Source: a virus
Direction: 5' to 3' (one strand)
DNA: 45,707 nucleotides
IMG/VR virus record: IMGVR_UViG_3300009149_000064
Location: 1-45,707 of that record
Shown here: positions 1-8,657 of the stretch, piece by piece
Layout: every line of letters begins with the position of its first letter
Numbering within the stretch: the stretch's first letter is position 1
The notes under the pieces: generated by a model
Database searches by the model: none
The model's input: only the letters and a program-made list of their open reading frames with translations
Told to the model about the DNA's origin: nothing
Program-made: the position numbers and the translations under genes

Positions 1-1
1 A

Positions 2-304
2 AATATCTGCAATCATTGTGGCGGAAGAGGAGAGGTGGATTGGATTGATAATATGACAGGTAATCCATCTCCTCGTCCCCCAGATGAAGAATTCAAAAAT
101 AGGATAGCAATGCAGAATGTTCAGATGTTAATGGCTGAAATTAAAACTATAATGTATACTGTAGGAATTCAGGCAACGGTGACTGTGGAACAAAGTATTG
201 CTCACACTCACTACGCTCCACCCTATACTTCAATACCTGGTAGATATGGAAATCATAATCATATGGCATCTGAAGTAAAAAGAAATATATTATTAACAAG
301 TTAA
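2..304 (+). CDS. Partial conserved phage protein with CxxCxGxG zinc motif (5' end outside window)
   Basis: The reading frame is open to the left edge, so this is the C-terminal part of a longer gene. A GTG at 35 could be read as a start, but the in-frame codons before it encode C-N-H-C-G-G-R-G-E-V, a DnaJ-type CxxCxGxG zinc-binding motif, followed directly by D-W-I-D-N. That places the motif inside the protein and argues against the GTG. The rest (about 90 residues) is hydrophilic with an acidic helix and a His/Tyr-rich tail. I recall similar C-x-x-C-x-G-x-G-x-V-D-W-I segments in proteins of T4-related phages, without known function. The following queD gene starts 10 bases after the stop, so the two are probably co-transcribed. 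Confidence 0.6.
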   Translation, partial: NICNHCGGRGEVDWIDNMTGNPSPRPPDEEFKNRIAMQNVQMLMAEIKTIMYTVGIQATVTVEQSIAHTHYAPPYTSIPGRYGNHNHMASEVKRNILLTS

Positions 305-313
305 GGAGTCATT

Positions 314-736
314 ATGTATAAAATTGAAAAAAGTTTTACATTGCCTATTGGACATAGATTAAGTAAACATAAAGGTCGTTGTTTTTCACTTCATGGTCAT
401 AATTTTACTGTGCTAGTTGGAGTCAAAGCTGAATTGCTTAATGAGAATGATATGGTTATAGATTTTTCAGAACTTAGCTCTATAGTAAATGGGTTTCTTG
501 ATGGTTTAGATCATTGTACACTTCTAAATGAAACAGATTTTGAAATTGCTGAACATCTAAGAAAAATAGGGACAAATGTTCTTTTAATGGGACACGATCC
601 AACAGCAGAGAAATTATCTGAAAGATTTTATAAGAATATCAAATATGAATTAGAAGCACGACACCCGCTTGTCAAAATAGATTATGTAACAGTATATGAA
701 AATGAAAAGTCCAAGGCAACATATATAGAGGAATAA
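314..736 (+). CDS. queD: 6-pyruvoyl-tetrahydropterin synthase / 6-carboxytetrahydropterin synthase (QueD-like)
   Basis: This 140-residue protein has the full active-site pattern of the PTPS/QueD family. Zinc ligands are His14 and the H-G-H pair His27/His29, the catalytic Cys is Cys23, the D-H dyad is Asp66-His67 in L-D-H, a P-T-A-E segment is at 96-99, and the conserved C-terminal Glu is Glu129 in V-Y-E. Length matches the bacterial QueD family. QueD converts 7,8-dihydroneopterin triphosphate to 6-carboxytetrahydropterin, the second step toward preQ0 and 7-deazaguanine derivatives. FolE2, which makes its substrate, is encoded at 23978. The start has AAGGAG at a normal distance. Phages often use this pathway for DNA base modification, but no QueE, QueC or DpdA is visible here, so the end product is unknown. 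Confidence 0.93.
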   Translation: MYKIEKSFTLPIGHRLSKHKGRCFSLHGHNFTVLVGVKAELLNENDMVIDFSELSSIVNGFLDGLDHCTLLNETDFEIAEHLRKIGTNVLLMGHDPTAEKLSERFYKNIKYELEARHPLVKIDYVTVYENEKSKATYIEE

Positions 737-737
737 A

Positions 738-2141
738 ATGGAAATTATTAAAAGACGTTCTGGGATCTTAATTCCAAAAAGTCTTCAATACGATTCTGCT
801 TATATACAAGTGAAAGAAGCATTGGAGAGGCGAGTTAAATCCTACAATACTTCCGCTTATACATTTTATATATTCTATGTGGAATCAGAAAAGTTTCTTT
901 TGATACCAAGGCATTTCCCAATTAAAACGTATTTTTGGAGTTTATTAATTGATGACTACAGGCATGAGGGTAAGCCCATTAAGATTAAACATACCATTAC
1001 CCCAAGAGGTGAATCTCAACAGAAGGCAATCGACCATTTAATGAACAACGAAAGTGCCATTTTACAACTTGATCCTGGTGTTGGAAAAACAGTCATCACA
1101 ATATATATGATTGCAGAACGAAAAGTAAAATCTCTTATCTTAGTTCATCGTGATTCTCTCGCAGAGCAATGGAGAAACAGATTTTTACAATTTACAAATT
1201 TGAAAGATGATGATATAGCAAGACTGACAAGTGCAACATTTGAAACTGACCTAGAACAATCTATCATAATTGCAACAACTCAAACCTTTTTATCATTATT
1301 AAAGAGAAAGAGAAAAGAGTTCTTGACATCATTAGACAAAGCAAATGTTGGTGTTTTCGTTGCCGATGAAGTTCATACATCAGTCGGAGCACCAACATTT
1401 TCAGAGTGCTCAATTCACATGCCATCAAAATATACATATGGTTTAAGTGCAACTCCATATCGACATGATGGCAATGAAGATATCATTCGGTTTCATCTTG
1501 GAGAAATATTTGAAGACGATGATGCAACTGGAACTATGAAAGCAAAAGTTACAGCAATCCTTCTGGATTATGAGATAGATACACCACGCAGGTATCAGTA
1601 TATTCGCTGGGGAGGGTCGTTCCAACGAGCACGCTATCTTAATATGCTTATTAAATCACAACCTCTTAAACGAGTCGTGAGGGGGTTATTAACCCGTTTA
1701 AGTGACCAAAGGGACTTAATCTGTATGGTTGAAAGGATTAAATATATTGATGACCTTTATAACTGGCTACCATCAAATGATAAATCAAAGTTTTGTGCCA
1801 ACGGAGGGTTGGAGACATTAAAGTATAAAACGACATTTGCAACACCCGGAAAATGTAGAGATGGTATTGATGCACCCTGGAAAGATTGTTTAATCATGAC
1901 TTCTCCAATTTCAAATATCAAACAATTGACTGGAAGAATCACAAGGAAAATTAAGAATAAAAAGACTCCATCAGTAATTGATCTTATTGATTATGGTTGT
2001 ACTGACATGAGTAACACATTCTATAAAAGGAATGATTTTTATAAAGAGAGAGAATGGGAAACTCAATATCTATTATTTAAAGATGATAAACTATTAAGTA
2101 TTGATGAAGGGATTGCAATAGATATAATAAAGGGGAAATAG
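738..2141 (+). CDS. uvsW: SF2 DNA helicase, UvsW-like
   Basis: This 467-residue protein has a helicase superfamily 2 core. Walker A is G-V-G-K-T with Lys117, motif II is D-E-V-H at 210-213, motif III is S-A-T near 237, and motif VI is Q-L-T-G-R-I-T-R-K at about 396-404. About 90 residues precede the core, as in T4 UvsW, which unwinds branched DNA and D-loops and drives fork regression. Gp47 and gp46 homologs downstream make a recombination and replication-restart role likely. The start lies one base after the queD stop, with GAGGAATAAA upstream. The last base of the stop is the first base of the next gene's GTG. A different SF2 role cannot be excluded, but the T4-like context favours UvsW. 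Confidence 0.85.
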   Translation: MEIIKRRSGILIPKSLQYDSAYIQVKEALERRVKSYNTSAYTFYIFYVESEKFLLIPRHFPIKTYFWSLLIDDYRHEGKPIKIKHTITPRGESQQKAIDHLMNNESAILQLDPGVGKTVITIYMIAERKVKSLILVHRDSLAEQWRNRFLQFTNLKDDDIARLTSATFETDLEQSIIIATTQTFLSLLKRKRKEFLTSLDKANVGVFVADEVHTSVGAPTFSECSIHMPSKYTYGLSATPYRHDGNEDIIRFHLGEIFEDDDATGTMKAKVTAILLDYEIDTPRRYQYIRWGGSFQRARYLNMLIKSQPLKRVVRGLLTRLSDQRDLICMVERIKYIDDLYNWLPSNDKSKFCANGGLETLKYKTTFATPGKCRDGIDAPWKDCLIMTSPISNIKQLTGRITRKIKNKKTPSVIDLIDYGCTDMSNTFYKRNDFYKEREWETQYLLFKDDKLLSIDEGIAIDIIKGK

Positions 2142-2488
2142 TGAAACTAAAAACAGATTTTGTAACTAATAGCAGTTCAACTGCATTTATTATTACAAAC
2201 ACAAGTGGTATCAAAAAAACATTGGTGGACTTTGTTAAAGAAAATCCACAGTTGCTTGAAATGTTTTTAAGACAATATGATTGGTATGAAACGGAATCTA
2301 GATACAATAAGAAAAATATGATCAAATCAGCAAAAGATAATAATATAGAGTTTAAACCAGGGCATCCAACATATTCAATTTTTGGTGATGAGGACGGAAC
2401 TTTAATTGGCCATGTGTTTGATTACATTCTTCGTGAGGGAGGAAGTTCAAAAAGTTTCACATGGAGATTTTGTGAGTATTTGAGGTAA
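2141..2488 (+). CDS. Small protein with N-terminal TDFVTNSSS tag (copy 1)
   Basis: This 115-residue protein starts with GTG directly at the helicase stop, preceded by AAGGGG. Its first 18 residues follow M-K-L-K-T-D-F-V-T-N-S-S-S-T-A-F-I-I, a block shared almost exactly with the products at 2493, 2933 and 7718. The rest (acidic and aromatic, with no recognisable domain) does not resemble them. I recall the same start in many uncharacterised bacterial proteins; its function is not known to me. The hydroxyl-rich block is not a normal signal peptide because it lacks a hydrophobic core. It could be a recognition, processing or assembly tag. Function unknown. Confidence 0.75.
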   Translation: MKLKTDFVTNSSSTAFIITNTSGIKKTLVDFVKENPQLLEMFLRQYDWYETESRYNKKNMIKSAKDNNIEFKPGHPTYSIFGDEDGTLIGHVFDYILREGGSSKSFTWRFCEYLR

Positions 2489-2492
2489 ACAA

Positions 2493-2795
2493 ATGAAACT
2501 AAAAGTAGATTTTGTAACTAATAGTTCATCCGCGTCGTTTGTAATATTGAAAGAACGTCTAAGTGGTTGTCAAATTGATCTTCTTCATGATCATTTAGAG
2601 ATCGGATTACTTATTGCAAAACATGAAGGGATAGAATTATATGTTGGAGGAAGATGGGGTAAAAGAGGGGCATGGAATATTACAGAAAGTGAAACAACTA
2701 TTGAAGGATGGACATCAATGGATAATTTTGACATGTTATGGTATTTTAAAAAAATTGGGATTAGAAGGGAGGATGTCGACTATGACCATAGTTAG
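2493..2795 (+). CDS. Small protein with N-terminal VDFVTNSSS tag (copy 2)
   Basis: A 100-residue protein four bases after copy 1. Its N-terminus is M-K-L-K-V-D-F-V-T-N-S-S-S-A-S-F-V-I, the same tag with conservative changes. After the tag the sequence diverges completely: a leucine-rich stretch, then a G-rich, W-rich C-terminal half (G-G-R-W-G-K-R-G-A-W) that suggests a small beta-rich fold. The upstream Shine-Dalgarno site is weak (GAGGTAAACAA), so translation may be coupled to copy 1. No known domain was recognised. Confidence 0.72.
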   Translation: MKLKVDFVTNSSSASFVILKERLSGCQIDLLHDHLEIGLLIAKHEGIELYVGGRWGKRGAWNITESETTIEGWTSMDNFDMLWYFKKIGIRREDVDYDHS

Positions 2796-2964
2796 AAAGA
2801 AAATATCAGAATATGAACTAAGTCCCTGTATTATATGTCTAGTTAAAGTAACATGTACAAGAAATCTTGATGATAAAAGTGTATGTAAAGACTATGTTGA
2901 TTTTGTGGTTGCTGAGGTAGAGAGGTGTTTAGATGAAAGTAAAGACAGACTTCGTAACAAATAG
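2782..2964 (+). CDS. Cys-containing 60-residue protein, unknown
   Basis: This short frame fills the gap between two tagged genes. I chose the ATG at 2782 because GGGAGG at 2767-2772 is 9 bases upstream. Two earlier in-frame ATGs (2641 and 2773) have no usable ribosome site or sit too close to it. It overlaps the preceding gene by 14 bases and the next by 32. The product has C-x-x-C-x5-C spacing near residues 15-25 and two more Cys later, which could bind a metal. Small proteins of this Cys pattern occur in T4-related phages without a known role. The double overlap lowers confidence. Confidence 0.5.
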   Translation: MTIVRKKISEYELSPCIICLVKVTCTRNLDDKSVCKDYVDFVVAEVERCLDESKDRLRNK

Positions 2965-3373
2965 TTCATCAACAGCTTATATAGTTTTTATTCCAAATCA
3001 ATATTATCCACATAAATCTGAAATACTTGGAGCATATAATACAATTTCAGATAATATATCTGAGACTCCCTTATGTGTACAAGATGAGTTAGATAAACTT
3101 GTTGATGAAGTGGAAATGATGTTTGAAGAATTAAAGGAAACCAATGAAGGAATTTATCCTTATGATGGTTATGGAGATGTTACTTGGGAAGCATGGAGCA
3201 CTTGTTTACATATATGTGAAAATCACGACTTTGTTCTTGAGTATGTAGATATTCCCAGCGACAATGGAAATGTTATAAAAGGAATTCCAGAAGAAAGAAT
3301 TTGGAAAGTCTTATCAAATAGTATTGATTTAACTGGTATATTAAAAGACTTTATTAAAAAGGAGAAGCCATAA
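2933..3373 (+). CDS. Small protein with N-terminal TDFVTNSSS tag (copy 3)
   Basis: A 146-residue protein whose first 18 residues are M-K-V-K-T-D-F-V-T-N-S-S-S-T-A-Y-I-V, the third copy of the tag. The body is acidic, rich in Glu/Asp and aromatic residues, and resembles the other copies only in the tag. The start overlaps the preceding small gene by 32 bases. The stop TAATGG contains the start of gp47, so this gene sits inside the recombination operon. The codons for the tag differ at synonymous positions from the other copies (for example FVTN is TTCGTAACAAAT here and TTTGTAACTAAT in copy 1), indicating selection on the protein sequence rather than a recent duplication. Confidence 0.75.
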   Translation: MKVKTDFVTNSSSTAYIVFIPNQYYPHKSEILGAYNTISDNISETPLCVQDELDKLVDEVEMMFEELKETNEGIYPYDGYGDVTWEAWSTCLHICENHDFVLEYVDIPSDNGNVIKGIPEERIWKVLSNSIDLTGILKDFIKKEKP

Positions 3374-4407
3374 TGGAATTTGCATTTATCGCAGACATTC
3401 ATTTTTCAAGATATGGTCAGGATAAAATTGAAGATGAGTTTAATCTACCAGAGCGATTGCATAGTATAAAAACTGCATTGTATGAAGTAACTCAATATTG
3501 TAAAGAAAATGGAATTCATTCTGTTGTAATTGGTGGGGATACTCTTCATGGAAAATCTGTAATATATGCAATCGCTCAAGACTTAATGTTAGATTTCTTT
3601 GAAGATCATCCGGATCTTGACTTTTATGTTATTGACGGAAATCATGATTTATCGGGAAAGTCTGAAACTGCAGTCTCGGCTCTTCGTCCTTTAGACAACG
3701 TAAGCAATGTAACTTGGATAGGTCATAAAGATTTTAGTTTTCATCTAAAATCTCCCGGTGTAGATATTATGTTTATTCCCTACTCACATATGACTCCTAT
3801 GGTTGTAAAAGCAAATACTGCTAAAATACTAATTTCACATTTTGGTTTGAATGAAGGAGTTTTAAATTCAGGATTAAGTATTGTTTCAGACGTTGCTTTA
3901 AAAGATCTTATTGGACGATATGAATTAGTTTTGCTCGGTCATTATCATAAACCCCAAGAAATAATTACAAAGGATCTTAGACTCTATTATGTAGGTTCAT
4001 TGATTCAATTAGATTGGGGCGAGAAAGGTGATGAAAAAAGATTTTTAATTATTAATTCAGATACCCTGGATGTTCAAAGCATTCCGTTAACTCAGTACAA
4101 AAAACATATTGAATTTGAATTAACATCTGATAATAAAGACGAAGTGTTTGAACTTGCCAGACAAGCAAAACAAGATGGGGATCATATCAAAGTAATAATG
4201 AAAGAAAAAGTTGATCTTACATCGGTTGCCGGCGAGTTTAATGTAATTGATAAAACTGAACAAGATATTACTGATAGGGGAATCTCATCTTCAATGTCTC
4301 GAGATGATATACTCAAAAGATATTTAGAAATAAAGCAAATACCAAAAGATCAAATAGAAGAATACTTCAAAATAGGAAGTGATTTAATTAATTCATGTGA
4401 AATATAA
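3373..4407 (+). CDS. 47: Recombination nuclease subunit gp47-like (SbcD/Mre11 family)
   Basis: This 344-residue protein is a calcineurin-like metallophosphoesterase of the SbcD/Mre11 type. Motif I is D-I-H (Asp8, His10), motif II is G-G-D with Asp56, motif III is G-N-H-D at 89-92, H156 lies in S-H-F-G, and G-H-Y-H is at 189-192. Length matches T4 gp47 (about 340). In T4, gp47 with the gp46 ATPase resects DNA ends to make 3' single-strand tails for recombination. The gp46 homolog lies at 5292, separated only by an HNH endonuclease gene. The start overlaps the stop of the tagged gene (TAATGG), so the genes are probably translationally coupled. Confidence 0.93.
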   Translation: MEFAFIADIHFSRYGQDKIEDEFNLPERLHSIKTALYEVTQYCKENGIHSVVIGGDTLHGKSVIYAIAQDLMLDFFEDHPDLDFYVIDGNHDLSGKSETAVSALRPLDNVSNVTWIGHKDFSFHLKSPGVDIMFIPYSHMTPMVVKANTAKILISHFGLNEGVLNSGLSIVSDVALKDLIGRYELVLLGHYHKPQEIITKDLRLYYVGSLIQLDWGEKGDEKRFLIINSDTLDVQSIPLTQYKKHIEFELTSDNKDEVFELARQAKQDGDHIKVIMKEKVDLTSVAGEFNVIDKTEQDITDRGISSSMSRDDILKRYLEIKQIPKDQIEEYFKIGSDLINSCEI

Positions 4408-4416
4408 GGAGGAAGG

Positions 4417-5280
4417 GTGGCGATTTTATGTGAGTATGGTTGTGGTCAAGAAGCAAAATTTCAATTTAAAAATGGTAAATGGTGTTGTAGTAAAAATGTA
4501 TCGCTATGTCAATATATAAAAGATAAAATAGGCAATCGAAATAAAGATAAGGTTTTATCTGAAGAACATAAAAAGAAAATATCTAGATCCCACAAAGGAA
4601 AAAAAGCATCATCTAAAACTAGATTAAAAATGAGTTTAGCAAAAAAAGGAAAACGACACCCCAATTTTAAAAGAAAATTATCTTCTCAAACTAAAAGTAA
4701 GATAAGTGTAGCAACAATAGCAGAAAAAAATCATAGTTACTGGAAGAAAAAATATACAGATAATAATATTCCTTTATATATTACATATGCTAACCAACTT
4801 ACAATTGAAGAACGCCCAAAGAGAGATAAGAAGGATAAAAATATCTTAACAGTTTTGTGTAATCAGTGTAAAAAAAGATTTATTCCTGATGTTAAGAGTA
4901 TTAGAAATCGTGTCAGATCAATAAAAGGAACTTCAGATGGAGAGTGTAGAATATATTGTTCTGATATATGTAAACAAAAATGTTCTGTTTTTAACAGATC
5001 AAAATACCCAAAATATTATATACCAGATTATTCAAGAGAAGTTCAACCTGAACTACGTCAGATGAGATTTGAAATTGATGATTATACTTGCCAAAAATGT
5101 AAAAAACATCAAGATGAATTAGAAGTTGAACTTCATTGTCACCACATAGAAGGAATTAGATGGGAGCCGCTTGAATCTGCTGATCTTGACAAAGTTATTA
5201 CTTATTGTAAAAATTGTCATGAGGAAACCCACCAAATAGAAGGATGCGGTTATAATGATATGAAATGTAATAATAAATAA
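4417..5280 (+). CDS. HNH homing endonuclease with NUMOD3-like repeats
   Basis: This 287-residue protein combines an N-terminal Cys-rich finger (about residues 5-32), Lys-rich NUMOD3-like DNA-binding repeats (about 47-95, with H-K-K-K-I-S and K-G-K-K elements), a central CxxC pair and a C-terminal HNH nuclease. In the nuclease, Cys225/Cys228 and Cys264/Cys267 form the zinc knuckles, H-C-H-H at 240-243 supplies the catalytic His, and C-H-E-E-T-H ends the fold. The GTG start follows AAGGAGG at only four bases. The nearby ATG at 4428 is out of frame and meets an immediate stop. The gene sits between gp47 and gp46, a typical place for a free-standing homing endonuclease. Confidence 0.88.
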   Translation: MAILCEYGCGQEAKFQFKNGKWCCSKNVSLCQYIKDKIGNRNKDKVLSEEHKKKISRSHKGKKASSKTRLKMSLAKKGKRHPNFKRKLSSQTKSKISVATIAEKNHSYWKKKYTDNNIPLYITYANQLTIEERPKRDKKDKNILTVLCNQCKKRFIPDVKSIRNRVRSIKGTSDGECRIYCSDICKQKCSVFNRSKYPKYYIPDYSREVQPELRQMRFEIDDYTCQKCKKHQDELEVELHCHHIEGIRWEPLESADLDKVITYCKNCHEETHQIEGCGYNDMKCNNK

Positions 5281-5291
5281 AGGAGAATATA

Positions 5292-7484
5292 ATGCGGGAT
5301 GTTCAATTTCAAGAAGTAGGAATGGAAAATTTTGGACCATATATTGATCCCATGTTATTACCATTTCCAAATAATAAATTAACTTTATTAACAGGTCCAA
5401 ATGGTATTGGAAAAACTATGTCGTTAGATGCCATCCCTTTTTCTCTATATGGGATTACAAGTAAGAAAGCAAAAGGAGACGATGTTGTTAATAACATAGT
5501 TGGAAAAAATTGTAAGACGTGGGTCAAATTTAAAATTAATGAGGATCAATATACTGTTACCCGCTATCATAAATATACAAAGTTGGGGAATACAGTAATC
5601 CTCAATCAGAATGGAGTTGATACAAAAAAGGGGCATAGAGAAGTGTTGCCTGAACTTGAAAGATTGCTCTGTTCTCAAAAAGCATTCATGAATACATTAA
5701 TGTTTGGGCAAAAGGTAAAAGATTTCTTTACAGATCTTGTGGATTCTGATAAAAAGGAAATATTCAGAAAGATTCTTGGGCTTGAGCAATACATTATGTA
5801 TTATAAACAAGCAGATAAGAAACTAAAAGAACTTGAAGACGCCATTGATGAATTGCAAAAACGCTTGGGTATTGATGAAGGGTTACTTGAAGATGCAGTA
5901 TTGCAAATTCAACTTCTTTCAAACGCCAGGATAAAATTCTTTGAAGAGCAGAAGAAAAGTATAGACTTGTTAAAGGAATCACTTAATGATAATGAAAGAT
6001 TGTTAAGAACTTTAGAAATTGATTCAGATCATCTTAAGACACAAGTTGATCCAAATATAGAAAATACTATTCAAAAATTAACTCAAGTTCAGGGTGCGAT
6101 TGCTGTTTTAGAAAAAGATACTTCTGTAAAACTCCAAGAACTACAACATCATAAAGAAAGAAAAAAGATGGAGTTAGAAGCAACGGCTAATAAAAATAAA
6201 GTAGAAATTAAAGATCATGTAAACACCATTCAACTTGACCTTCAAAACAAAGAAGCAGAGTTAAAAACAGCTTTAAATGATTTTGTTACATCAAATCAAA
6301 AAGATAGACATGAACTCGAATTACAAATTGAAAAACTTGCATCCGCAAATATCGGTTTGGAGGATAGAATTTCTGAAATAAATCATAATGTCCTTGAGAA
6401 AGATCTTTCAACATGCCCGACTTGTGAACAAGATGTAACAGATAAAGTCGTAGATAAACTTATTATGAAGGTGAAAAAGTATCAATCTGAAATTGAAGAA
6501 AATCAAACTATTGCTTCTGAGGTAAGAGAAAAAGAACTTGTTATTAGAAAACATTTAACTTCAACATCTGATATGTTCCATGATAAAATTGCCGATGTAA
6601 AATCAGAAATAAAAATGGTAACATTAAATCAAGAACTGGAATCTAGAACTCTTGATGCAAGATTGCAAAAAGCAATTACCAAAGTTAATGAGGCAGCGGC
6701 TTTTCAAAAGGATAAAGTAAATCAGGAACATTCTAAAAATAAACAAGATTTAGAAGAAGAAGAAGAAAGACTTGCCAATGAAAAGCAAGCCCAAGAGAAA
6801 GAGTTGGAAAAGATCGCAGAGATGGGTACGAAGATTGCTACTTTATCTCAAAAAATTGATTCTATTAATAGTCAAATAGAATATAAAGAAAGTGAATTAT
6901 ACGATGAAACACAATTCAACTCATATATCAAAAAAGAAAGACAATTAACAATTGCTATCGAAAAGAATCAACAACTAGTCACACAGCTGTCAAAGAAAAT
7001 TCTGATACATAAATTTTGGAAGACTGGGTATTCATCATCTGGTATCCCTTCAATGTTAATTGATGACTCGATTCCTTTCATGAATAAAAAAATAACTGAG
7101 TATTTAGATCTGCTGACAAATGGTCGATATATAGTTTCATTTGATACATTGGATGAAACAAAAGCAGGAGACTTCAGAGATAAAATTTCAGTTAGAGTTA
7201 TTGACACACAAACAAAAGCAAATTCAAGGGTTCAGTTATCCGGCGGACAAACAAGAATTATTGATATTGCTACAATTTTGACTCTTGGAGATTTACAATC
7301 AAACTTACAAGATGTGAAATTTAATATCTTATTGTTTGATGAAATATTCGATGCGTTAGATTATGAAAATGCAACGTATGTTTCAAAAGTTTTGAATAAG
7401 TTGAAGATGGATAAATCAATTTATGTTATATCTCATCAACATGAGGATCATCTTGAAGCTGATGAGACATTAACTATGAGGTGA
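5292..7484 (+). CDS. 46: Recombination ATPase subunit gp46-like (SbcC/Rad50 family)
   Basis: This 730-residue protein has the Rad50/SbcC layout. Walker A is G-P-N-G-I-G-K-T at 35-42. Two long coiled-coil arms flank a zinc hook C-P-T-C at 375-378. The ABC signature is L-S-G-G-Q at 649-653, and Walker B is L-F-D-E with Asp683/Glu684, followed by a D-loop (A-L-D) and a C-terminal S-H switch. It is longer than T4 gp46 (about 560), mainly through extended arms. With gp47 it should form the end-processing complex. AAGGAG precedes the ATG. The next gene starts three bases after the stop. Confidence 0.94.
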   Translation: MRDVQFQEVGMENFGPYIDPMLLPFPNNKLTLLTGPNGIGKTMSLDAIPFSLYGITSKKAKGDDVVNNIVGKNCKTWVKFKINEDQYTVTRYHKYTKLGNTVILNQNGVDTKKGHREVLPELERLLCSQKAFMNTLMFGQKVKDFFTDLVDSDKKEIFRKILGLEQYIMYYKQADKKLKELEDAIDELQKRLGIDEGLLEDAVLQIQLLSNARIKFFEEQKKSIDLLKESLNDNERLLRTLEIDSDHLKTQVDPNIENTIQKLTQVQGAIAVLEKDTSVKLQELQHHKERKKMELEATANKNKVEIKDHVNTIQLDLQNKEAELKTALNDFVTSNQKDRHELELQIEKLASANIGLEDRISEINHNVLEKDLSTCPTCEQDVTDKVVDKLIMKVKKYQSEIEENQTIASEVREKELVIRKHLTSTSDMFHDKIADVKSEIKMVTLNQELESRTLDARLQKAITKVNEAAAFQKDKVNQEHSKNKQDLEEEEERLANEKQAQEKELEKIAEMGTKIATLSQKIDSINSQIEYKESELYDETQFNSYIKKERQLTIAIEKNQQLVTQLSKKILIHKFWKTGYSSSGIPSMLIDDSIPFMNKKITEYLDLLTNGRYIVSFDTLDETKAGDFRDKISVRVIDTQTKANSRVQLSGGQTRIIDIATILTLGDLQSNLQDVKFNILLFDEIFDALDYENATYVSKVLNKLKMDKSIYVISHQHEDHLEADETLTMR

Positions 7485-7487
7485 AAT

Positions 7488-7721
7488 ATGTATTTACTAG
7501 AATCAATGATTGATATGGGATTACCAAAAGGAAAAATCTGGCCAAGTGATCTTCATAGACAACTTGCTGTGAGTATCCTTATTGGAAATCCTAATGTTAG
7601 AACTATGGATTCATTACAAGAATCTATAGAAATTATATTTAAAATACCCAAAGATGAAATTCCAACTTTAACATATGAAAATCTTATTAATTATGGATTT
7701 AATGCTGGGGTATATGTATGA
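7488..7721 (+). CDS. Small protein of unknown function (77 aa)
   Basis: A 77-residue, mostly helical-looking protein directly after gp46. Its stop overlaps the next start as ATGA, which indicates translational coupling with the tagged gene at 7718. It has no cysteines, membrane segment or motif that I recognise. Position and spacing support a real gene rather than a chance frame. Confidence 0.65.
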   Translation: MYLLESMIDMGLPKGKIWPSDLHRQLAVSILIGNPNVRTMDSLQESIEIIFKIPKDEIPTLTYENLINYGFNAGVYV

Positions 7722-8104
7722 AAATTAAAACGGATTTTGTAACAAACAGTTCATCAACCGCATATATTATTTTAGATTCAGGCGCCAATCCAATGGATTT
7801 GGGAACTATCTTGTGGCAAGAAGGTCTTAGTAGTTCAGATATAGATTATGATGAAACTTTTACTAAAGACCAAATAAATGAATTTAAAACATTTCATAAT
7901 TATGGCATAGAGTTGGATTGGGTTGAAAATGTTATGGGTCCAAAGGTCGGTAGGTTAAGCGAATTGGGGTATAATACTGCCTTAACTCATCTGGGTGAAG
8001 GTCGTACCGTTCATTTTCTAGTAATAGAAAGAAGTTATGATATATACCAACTTGTTGATAAAGTACCTCAACTACAAATAATATATGTTGATGGAGATTA
8101 CTAA
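7718..8104 (+). CDS. Small protein with N-terminal TDFVTNSSS tag (copy 4)
   Basis: A 128-residue protein that begins M-K-I-K-T-D-F-V-T-N-S-S-S-T-A-Y-I-I, the fourth copy of the tag and separated by about 4.3 kb from the other three. The body is acidic and unlike the other copies. Its start overlaps the preceding stop (ATGA), and its stop shares one base with the start of the broken HNH gene. Recurrence at a second location, with different synonymous codons, shows that the tag is maintained on unrelated bodies. Function unknown. Confidence 0.75.
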   Translation: MKIKTDFVTNSSSTAYIILDSGANPMDLGTILWQEGLSSSDIDYDETFTKDQINEFKTFHNYGIELDWVENVMGPKVGRLSELGYNTALTHLGEGRTVHFLVIERSYDIYQLVDKVPQLQIIYVDGDY

Positions 8105-8657
8105 TGAGCAATCAATGTAAATGTGGTTGTGGTGAGATTGTTAATATTGGAAAAGAATATATTAGAGGCCATAATTCCCGTGGAAGGTTATATCGAAAAA
8201 ATTTATGTTATGAAAAAGAATATATTAAAAAAAGATTTGAGTCTAATTTTAAAATAGGTGAATTAGACTCATGTTGGGAATGGATGGGTTCAAAATCTGT
8301 CGAAGGTTTGGAGGGTTCTCCTGTTGTTGGTCTGGTAAACAAAAAATATATCCCGCCCACAGATTTGCATATATTTTATATGTTGATGAAAATATACCAG
8401 ATGAATTATTAGTTTGTCATAAATGTAATAATAAAACATGTGTAAATTCCAATCATCTATATGCTGGAACCAATCAAGACAATATGAATGATTTAAAAGA
8501 AGCTGGCACTTTAGCAGGTGAAAATAATCCAAATTATGGAGTTAAATGCTCAGATGAAAAAAGAAGAAAACTCAGCGAATCTAATTCTAAAGCTTGGGAA
8601 GATCCCAAAATTAGAGAAAAATATATCAAAGCATTTAATAAAAGGAAATCAATATGA
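8104..8657 (+). pseudogene. HNH endonuclease gene broken by a one-base deletion
   Basis: Two overlapping frames together encode one HNH endonuclease. The first frame gives a Cys-rich N-terminus and the HNH lead-in S-C-W-E-W-M-G-S-K. The second gives Y-P-A-H-R-F-A-Y, L-V-C-H-K-C, C-V-N-S-N-H-L and a basic C-terminal tail. The expected link, G-Y-G-x-F-S, is recovered if one base is restored near 8308 (GGTTTGGAGGGTTC would need one more base between GGT and GGA). The second frame alone, from 8271, lacks a plausible start. A sequencing error or programmed frameshift could also explain this. The second frame ends in an ATGA overlap with the radical SAM gene. Confidence 0.75.
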
